A stretch of 9,686 bases of DNA from Actinomycetota bacterium. GTDB lineage: Bacteria; Acidobacteriota; Blastocatellia; Chloracidobacteriales; Chloracidobacteriaceae. The DNA lies in NCBI GenBank assembly GCA_013298335.1, contig JAAFHI010000067.1, positions 1-9,686 of the forward strand, written 5' to 3'. Numbering within the stretch: the first letter of the stretch is position 1; each line of letters begins with the position of its first letter. The position numbers and the translations under genes are program-made. This document shows positions 5,711 through 9,686 of the stretch, in pieces. The notes beneath the pieces were generated by a model. The model searched no databases. It was not told the DNA's origin and saw only the letters and a list, made by a program, of their open reading frames with translations.

Positions 5711-7876
5711 TCAGTTGGCCGTCCGCAGGGCGTCGAGCACGATGCCCGAGGTAATCACTTCCGGCAAAACCTTCGGCTCGTTCTTCCCGGCATAGAACAC
5801 GTAGAGCGGCACGCCGCTTCGGTCGAATTCGGCGAGCGCCTTCGTGATTGTCTCGTCGCGGTTCGTCCAGTCGGCCTTCATCATCACAATCCCGCGTTTC
5901 TTGATTTCGGCCTTCACCTCCGGCACGTCGATGGCGACGCGCTCGTTCGCCTTGCAGCTCAGGCACCACGCGGCGGTGAAATCCACGAACACCGGCTTGC
6001 CCGCCGCCCGGAGTTCCGCGATTCGTTGCGGCGAAAAGGTTTCCCACTGAATCGCGTCCTTGTCGGTGGACGCCTTTATCCCGCTGGCGGAAACCTGCGG
6101 GAGCGTCCGCGCGGTGTAGACGACCCAGAATCCGCCGCCGAAGATGAATATCGCCGCAACAATCTGGGCGATGCGGCGTGTCCGGTTGGTACTGGTAAAG
6201 GTCGCCCAGCGACCGAGAATCCAGCCGCCGAACCCCATGAGAATGAACGCCAGCAGCGCCACCGCAACGCCGTCCACGCCGACCTGCTGCCCCAGAACCC
6301 AGAGCAGCCAGACCACCGACATCATCATCAGGAAGCCCATTCCCTGCTTGAACGCTTCCATCCACGCGCCGGGCCGCGGGATGAACTTCATCAGCGCGGG
6401 CGAGGCCGAAAAGACGACGTAAGGCGCGGCCATTCCAAGCGCGAGCGACGTAAAGATGATGAACGCGACCCACGCGGGCTGCGCGAGGGCGACGCCGAGC
6501 GCCGATCCCATGAACGGGGCCGTGCAGGGAGTCGCAACCACCGTCGCGAGCACGCCGCTGAAGAACGACCCGCCGAAACCCGATTTCTGCATCGCGCCGC
6601 TGCCGACGCTCATCAGGCTGGTCCCGACTTCAAACACGCCGAAGAGCACCAGTCCGAACAGAAAGAGAATCGCCGCGAGCGCCGTGACAAACGCCGGCTC
6701 CTGCAACTGGAAGCCCCAGCCAAGCTGGTTGCCGCCCGCGCGCAACGCGAGCAGCGCGCCCGCGAGCGTCCAGAACGAAATCAAAACACCCGCCGCGAAC
6801 ACCATCCCGTGCTGCCACGGCTTCGAGTGGCCGTCCTTCGCCTGCTCGACAAAACCGAGAACCTTGATTGAAAGCACCGGCAGCACGCACGGCATCAGGT
6901 TCAGAATCAGTCCGCCGAGAAACGCCGATCCGAGCGCAACGAGTAAAAGTTGAAATCCGAGCGGCTTGGCCGGCGATTTCGTCACTGTTCCCGCAACCAC
7001 TGTCAGACCATCGCCGAACGCCGTCGCCGGCTCGACCGGCACATTGATCGCGAGCGCCTTTTCCGATCCCGGCCCGCGCCAGCCGTCTTTCGTGACCAGC
7101 ACGCCGGTCAGCACCGTCGGCAGCGTCTGGGCGACTTTCGACGGGACGGTTTCGAGCAGAAATCCGGCTTTCACCCGCTGAAGTTTCTGCGGTTCACCGT
7201 CCTCGATGACGAGTTCCCTGTCGGGAAAGTAATTGAGCGAGGTCAGATCGGTCGTCCCGGCGGGCGGCGTGAGCAGCAGCGCCAGCTTGTCGCCGTTCTT
7301 CGTCGCCCGGACTTTCCATTCGGACTGGAGGAGCGGCAATTTTGCCCTCGCATCCGAAAACGCCTGCGTCAGCGCCGAGGGAACGGCAGCGGCCTTGACC
7401 GCCAGCGGCAGGGTCAGGTCCGCCGATCCGGGGATGCAGGATTCCTTGCAGACGAGCCATTTCGCCTTGGCCGCGAGCGTCACCGACTCACCCGGCTTGA
7501 GAGTCGCGGGCGGGGTAATCTGTACCAGATGATAGACTTCGCCCTCATACCCGTATCCCGCGAGCCCGGCCACTTCGATGCGAACGGGGTGCTCCCACTG
7601 GATTTCGCCCGCCGTGAAGCCCGCCGGGAGTTTCCATTCGATGGAAGTCGGCAGCCCCGAATCGCCGGGATATTTCCAGTAGGTATGCCAGTGCTCCTCG
7701 AATTTGAACCGCAGCGCGACCCAGAAGGGCTTGCCCGGCTGGATGGCATCCACTTCGGACACCAGTTCGGCTTCGAGATGATCGGCTTTCACCGGCGCGG
7801 CCAGTGCCGGAACGGCGAAGCACGCCAGCAGGCCGAGAATGAAAACGGTACGACGCAGAAAGGAAATGACGTTCAT
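5711..7876 (-). CDS. dsbD: DsbD-family thiol:disulfide interchange protein (protein-disulfide reductase)
   Basis: This 721-residue, three-module envelope protein moves reducing equivalents from cytoplasmic thioredoxin to periplasmic thiols. A signal peptide ends near ALAA (residue 27). The periplasmic N-terminal domain (about 30-290) carries the redox pair C143-K-E-S-C147 in WLVCKESCIPG, as in ScsB-like members. The membrane domain (about 305-590) has C330 in NLMPCVLPV and C451 in ATPCTAPFMG, the intramembrane cysteine pair of the family. The C-terminal thioredoxin-like domain (about 605-721) has C638-L-S-C641 in AAWCLSCK and a cis-proline segment GVPLYVF. All six catalytic cysteines are present, so the protein looks functional. 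ATG 7876 has a weak GGAA eight bases upstream. It is a single-gene unit, and no cytochrome c maturation or Dsb partner gene is in the window. Confidence 0.95.
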   Translation of the reverse strand: MNVISFLRRTVFILGLLACFAVPALAAPVKADHLEAELVSEVDAIQPGKPFWVALRFKFEEHWHTYWKYPGDSGLPTSIEWKLPAGFTAGEIQWEHPVRIEVAGLAGYGYEGEVYHLVQITPPATLKPGESVTLAAKAKWLVCKESCIPGSADLTLPLAVKAAAVPSALTQAFSDARAKLPLLQSEWKVRATKNGDKLALLLTPPAGTTDLTSLNYFPDRELVIEDGEPQKLQRVKAGFLLETVPSKVAQTLPTVLTGVLVTKDGWRGPGSEKALAINVPVEPATAFGDGLTVVAGTVTKSPAKPLGFQLLLVALGSAFLGGLILNLMPCVLPVLSIKVLGFVEQAKDGHSKPWQHGMVFAAGVLISFWTLAGALLALRAGGNQLGWGFQLQEPAFVTALAAILFLFGLVLFGVFEVGTSLMSVGSGAMQKSGFGGSFFSGVLATVVATPCTAPFMGSALGVALAQPAWVAFIIFTSLALGMAAPYVVFSASPALMKFIPRPGAWMEAFKQGMGFLMMMSVVWLLWVLGQQVGVDGVAVALLAFILMGFGGWILGRWATFTSTNRTRRIAQIVAAIFIFGGGFWVVYTARTLPQVSASGIKASTDKDAIQWETFSPQRIAELRAAGKPVFVDFTAAWCLSCKANERVAIDVPEVKAEIKKRGIVMMKADWTNRDETITKALAEFDRSGVPLYVFYAGKNEPKVLPEVITSGIVLDALRTAN

Positions 7877-7897
7877 GGCGATGATTCCAGGGGGAGC

Positions 7898-7946
7898 AGT
7901 CAGCGGTCAGTGGCCAGTAGCCAGCGGTCAGTAGTCAGTAGTCAGT
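7898..7946. repeat. Seven-copy heptamer array (AGTCAGT family), left arm
   Basis: Seven uninterrupted 7-mers follow each other: AGTCAGC, GGTCAGT, GGCCAGT, AGCCAGC, GGTCAGT, AGTCAGT, AGTCAGT. The array begins 22 bases upstream of the dsbD start codon, so it lies in that gene's leader or promoter. It faces an inverted array at 7994-8036. Confidence 0.9.
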
Positions 7947-7993
7947 AGTTGAATAATTGTTGGAAATTCGAGGGAATTGCAAAGCAGCCACAG

Positions 7994-8036
7994 ACTGACC
8001 ACTGAACTGACAACTAACTGCTGACCACTAACTACT
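7994..8036. repeat. Heptamer array in inverse orientation, right arm
   Basis: Units ACTGACC, ACTGA (two bases short), ACTGACA, ACTAACT, GCTGACC and ACTAACT, then ACT, are the reverse-complement type of the array at 7898-7946, 47 bases away. The pair could form an imperfect cruciform or RNA hairpin between the divergent dsbD and modB starts. Confidence 0.85.
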
Positions 8037-8169
8037 GTATCGGGTTGCCGCCGGAGATTATTCCCGGCGCGGGATGTACAAAACAACATTGAACGCTTCA
8101 AGATGCGCGGTGTTTCAGCTTCCTGCCGAAACGAACCCGCCAATTGTGCCTTTCGGAATCCCCGGCGTC

Positions 8170-8832
8170 ATGCTGCATCCGCTGCTTCTTTCATTCGAAA
8201 TTGCCATCGTCGCGGCTTTTTTCGCCCTTACCGGCGGAGTCGCCGCCGGCTGGCTGCTCGCCAAGCGGCGTTTTCCGGGCCGCGAACTCTGCGACACGCT
8301 GCTCACGCTGCCGCTCGTGCTGCCCCCGACGGTGCTCGGATACTACCTTCTGACGGTCATCGGCAATCGGTCGCCCATCGGACGTCTGTGGGAAGCGGTA
8401 TTCGGCGGCCCGCTCGTCTTTACCCGGACGGCGGCCATGCTCGCGGCATTTCTCACCGCCCTCCCGCTCGTCGTGAAGACGGCGCGGGCGGCCATCGCCG
8501 AAGTTGACGGCACGGCGGAAGACGCGGCGCGCCTGCTCGGCGCGTCGGAATGGCGCGTCGCGCGGACGATCACGCTTCCGCTCGCGTGGCGGGGCATTGT
8601 AGCGGCGGGCGCGCTGGCGTTCGCGCGGGCACTCGGCGACTTCGGGGCAACGTTGATGGTGGCGGGGAATATTCCGGGAGAAACGCGGACCGCCGCGCTG
8701 GCGATCTACGACGCGGTCAGCGCGGGGCGCGACCGGGACGCACTGGTTCTGGCAGGCACGCTCTCGGTCGTGGCCGCTGTCGTCTTGTATGGAGTCAACC
8801 GACTCACGAACGGGGGGAACGTTCGAAAATAG
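8170..8832 (+). CDS. modB: Molybdate ABC transporter permease ModB
   Basis: This inner-membrane permease subunit (220 residues) should take molybdate from ModA and be driven by the ModC ATPase, supplying molybdenum-cofactor enzymes. Family hallmarks are LPLVLPPTVLGYYLL (47-61), the EAA coupling loop EDAARLLGASEWRVARTITLP (117-137), FARALGDFGAT (151-161) and the ModB signature NIPGETRT (167-174). Length matches the roughly 225-residue family norm. The frame opens earlier at ATG 8074, but the extra 32 residues lack family similarity and are not hydrophobic, so I place the start at ATG 8170 (weak GGAA upstream; GTG 8146 is another option). No modA or modC lies beside it, which is unusual. A tungstate or CysT-like sulfate permease is less likely given the NIPGETRT signature. 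Confidence 0.9.
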   Translation: MLHPLLLSFEIAIVAAFFALTGGVAAGWLLAKRRFPGRELCDTLLTLPLVLPPTVLGYYLLTVIGNRSPIGRLWEAVFGGPLVFTRTAAMLAAFLTALPLVVKTARAAIAEVDGTAEDAARLLGASEWRVARTITLPLAWRGIVAAGALAFARALGDFGATLMVAGNIPGETRTAALAIYDAVSAGRDRDALVLAGTLSVVAAVVLYGVNRLTNGGNVRK

Positions 8833-8833
8833 G

Positions 8834-8918
8834 GCGGACGGGGAAGGCAGCGTACGATTTTTGGAAAAAGTACGGGTAAGAAAGAAAAATGACGGCTGCC
8901 TTCCGACTGATCGTCCGC
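8834..8918. other. Nested inverted repeats filling the modB / small ORF gap
   Basis: GCGGACG (8834-8840) pairs with CGTCCGC (8912-8918), and GGAAGGCAGC (8842-8851) pairs perfectly with GCTGCCTTCC (8895-8904). Inside lies a further hairpin, CGTAC (8851-8855) with GTACG (8870-8874), closing over complementary T5 and A5 runs. The element starts two bases after the modB stop and ends 17 bases from the stop of the convergent gene. A shared 3'-end structure for both transcripts is the simplest reading. It lacks a classic U-tract. Confidence 0.7.
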
Positions 8919-8935
8919 GAAAAACGGCGGAAAAA

Positions 8936-9178
8936 TTAGTGGCCGTTGGCGGCGGCGTTCACGGCCGGCTCGACTTCGAGGGCCTCGGTCGGGTTGTAAT
9001 GCGCGAGCAGCGCCTTGCCTTCTTTGCTGCGCGGGTCAATGGTGCGGATGTGCTTGCTGCCGACCATTTCCCAAATGGCAGTCACAACACCGTTCTTTTC
9101 AACGGCATTGTAGGTTTTCTGAGCAGGTTCCTGAGCAACTTCCTGAGCGACTTGAGTTTCTTGCGTGGTTTCGGACAT
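8936..9178 (-). CDS. Small hypothetical protein, 80 aa
   Basis: I do not recognise this protein. It has no signal peptide, membrane segment or cysteine. The N-terminus (1-22) is Gln/Glu/Ala-rich and repetitive (VAQE, VAQE, PAQK), encoded by a 12-base tandem repeat. The middle (24-63, around NGVVTAIWEMVGSKHIRTIDP and ALLAHYNP) looks like a small folded domain, and the tail is Ala/Glu-rich. The start ATG 9178 has AAGGGAAG upstream at a rather long spacing (about 14 bases). The gene is convergent with modB and divergent from yacG. That it is a real gene rests on a coherent composition, the upstream purine-rich site and the absence of a better overlapping frame. Confidence 0.6.
   Translation of the reverse strand: MSETTQETQVAQEVAQEPAQKTYNAVEKNGVVTAIWEMVGSKHIRTIDPRSKEGKALLAHYNPTEALEVEPAVNAAANGH
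9118..9153. repeat. 12-bp tandem repeat inside the small hypothetical gene
   Basis: TCTGAGCAGGTT, CCTGAGCAACTT and CCTGAGCGACTT lie end to end at 9118, 9130 and 9142. Twelve bases is four codons, so copy changes would keep frame and add or remove a VAQE-like block near residues 10-21. Confidence 0.75.
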
Positions 9179-9220
9179 AAGTTAACGACGAACTTCCCTT
9201 TCGGCTAAAAATCTGAGTAT

Positions 9221-9250
9221 TTGAGGTTGATTCACCCAAAACTCTATATT
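9221..9250 (+). promoter_or_regulatory. Candidate sigma70-like promoter ahead of yacG
   Basis: TTGAGG (9221-9226) and TATATT (9245-9250) are separated by 18 bases in the AT-richer gap between the divergent genes. Each box matches the consensus at four or five positions. It would give a leader of about 110 bases before yacG. This is consensus matching only. Confidence 0.3.
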
Positions 9251-9253
9251 TCC

Positions 9254-9373
9254 ATGCGAAACGTAGCCTGTCTACATCGCAGGTGGCTTTTTTCGCCGAA
9301 TTTACTCATTCGACCCGACTTTTCGGGCAAACTTTTCCGGAAAAACCACTTCCGACCCATTCAAGCCCCATGA
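9254..9373 (+). CDS. Possible 39-codon leader ORF overlapping the yacG start
   Basis: An ATG at 9254 opens a 39-residue Arg/Phe-rich frame beginning MRNVACLHRRWLF. Its TGA (9371-9373) overlaps the yacG ATG (9370) as ATGA, the classic arrangement for translational coupling. There is no clear ribosome-binding site before it and no recognisable domain. The candidate promoter at 9221-9250 would start transcription at or just past its ATG, which argues against it. It may be chance. Confidence 0.2.
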   Translation: MRNVACLHRRWLFSPNLLIRPDFSGKLFRKNHFRPIQAP

Positions 9374-9561
9374 ATTGCCCGATTTGTGAAAAACCGACCA
9401 CCTGGAAAGACAACCCCTACCGCCCGTTCTGTTCCGAAAAATGCCAGGACCGCGATCTGGGCAACTGGCTGACCGAGAATTACGCCGTCCCCGAACTTGA
9501 AGAAACGAATATTGAGTCCGGAGTCTGGGAGTCGGGCGTCTCGGAGTCTGAAAATTCATAA
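9370..9561 (+). CDS. yacG: YacG-type zinc-binding DNA gyrase inhibitor
   Basis: This 63-residue cytoplasmic protein has the YacG zinc ribbon: C3 and C6 in MNCPIC, then C21 and C25 in RPFCSEKC (C-x2-C-x14-C-x3-C), followed by DRDLGNWLTENYAVP. E. coli YacG is 65 residues, binds GyrB and inhibits gyrase supercoiling. The start at 9370 places the first cysteine at residue 3, as in the family; the frame is open further upstream but that part is not YacG-like. No good Shine-Dalgarno is seen. The last 16 or so residues (ESGVWESGVSESENS) are repetitive because they are encoded by a GAGTC-type tandem array (9514-9550). They replace the usual acidic, poorly conserved YacG tail and probably do not affect the zinc domain. 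Confidence 0.9.
   Translation: MNCPICEKPTTWKDNPYRPFCSEKCQDRDLGNWLTENYAVPELEETNIESGVWESGVSESENS
9514..9550. repeat. GAGTC-type tandem array inside the yacG 3' end
   Basis: Units GAGTCCG, GAGTCTGG, GAGTCGG, GCGTCTCG and GAGTCTG follow each other at 7- to 8-base spacing. The array shares its core with the 9-mer arrays at 3193-3240 and 3421-3465. Here it is translated as the C-terminal ESGVWESGVSESE. Confidence 0.8.
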
Positions 9562-9582
9562 GCGATAACCCCTTCGCCATCC

Positions 9583-9619
9583 GGACTCCAAGACGCCAAG
9601 ACTCCCGACGCCAAGACTC
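9583..9619. repeat. Inverted counterpart array after yacG, with trailing T-run
   Basis: GGACTCCAA, GACGCCAA, GACTCCC, GACGCCAA and GACTC face the array at 9514-9550 across 32 bases. The variant GCGTC unit of the left arm has its complement GACGC here. TTTT follows directly (9620-9623), so the pair could work as an imperfect intrinsic terminator for yacG. Confidence 0.7.
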
Positions 9620-9629
9620 TTTTATCAAG

Positions 9630-9686
9630 ATGAGAATCTTCGTCTGGGTAGACATCAAGCGCTGCGAGATCGGCTCCCCCGCTCTC
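9630..9686 (+). CDS. Possible start of a CDS, cut by the window edge
   Basis: An ATG at 9630 opens 19 codons (MRIFVWVDIKRCEIGSPAL) with no stop before the window ends. The hydrophobic first strand looks protein-like, and the frame follows the putative yacG terminator. There is no evident ribosome-binding site, and the fragment is too short to assign to a family. Confidence 0.35.
   Translation, partial: MRIFVWVDIKRCEIGSPAL

Noticed and set aside
5337..6473. 378-codon minus-strand frame spanning the TPR/dsbD junction
   Set aside because: It reads through the strong terminator at 5646-5686 and through DsbD in a different frame. No motif is visible.
6950..7948. 332-codon frame antisense to dsbD
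   Set aside because: It overlaps the well-supported DsbD frame, is Arg-rich, and its C-terminus is simply the heptamer array translated. It is a shadow frame.
7898..8036. CRISPR-like array (short repeats in both halves)
   Set aside because: Units are 7 bases, contiguous and without spacers, and no cas genes are present.
8074..8169. N-terminal extension of ModB
   Set aside because: The 32 extra residues are non-hydrophobic and unlike ModB N-termini. The family begins at about the ATG at 8170.
9264..9293. Attenuator-like hairpin AGCCTG...GGCT followed by T6 in the yacG leader
   Set aside because: The stem needs a 3-base bulge and has only about six pairs. It is too weak to call, although the T-run is real.

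Overview
The window comes from a GC-rich, Gram-negative-type bacterium. This follows from a DsbD-type periplasmic reductase, a MacB/FtsX-type permease with a large extracytoplasmic domain, and a TPR protein with a cleavable Sec signal. The lineage cannot be fixed from the sequence. The dispersed palindromes and 7- to 9-base tandem repeats between genes remind me of Acidobacteriota (Blastocatellia-like) or Planctomycetota genomes, but that is recollection only. The coding content is ordinary chromosomal housekeeping and accessory genes. I found no phage, transposase, CRISPR, toxin-antitoxin or defence genes, and no tRNA or rRNA.

Layout from left to right. A 5'-truncated MFS_3-type exporter (+, 1-1032) converges on a GNAT acetyltransferase (-, 1055-1531). 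A 384-base gene-free stretch (1532-1915) is packed with inverted repeats, a 21-base tandem repeat and a duplicated REP-like palindrome. A MacB/FtsX-type ABC permease without its ATPase follows (-, 1916-3184). It is divergent from a secreted 675-residue TPR protein (+, 3596-5623), and the 411 bases between them hold two 45-base arrays of 9-mers in inverted, register-matched orientation plus a heptamer array. A strong bidirectional terminator (5646-5686) separates the TPR gene from a full-length DsbD-family disulfide reductase (-, 5711-7876). The dsbD gene is divergent from a ModB-type molybdate permease (+, 8170-8832), across a pair of inverted heptamer arrays. After a structured 103-base gap come a small unrecognised protein (-, 8936-9178), a YacG-type zinc protein (+, 9370-9561) whose C-terminal tail is encoded by the same kind of repeat array, and a possible CDS start at the right edge.

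Nearly every gene is its own transcription unit: neighbours are convergent or divergent, and two transporter subunits (MacB-like permease, ModB) lack their usual partners nearby. The gene products do not form an evident common pathway. The most noteworthy signal is non-coding: short tandem repeats repeatedly arranged as facing inverted pairs at gene boundaries, one of which has been taken into the reading frame of yacG.
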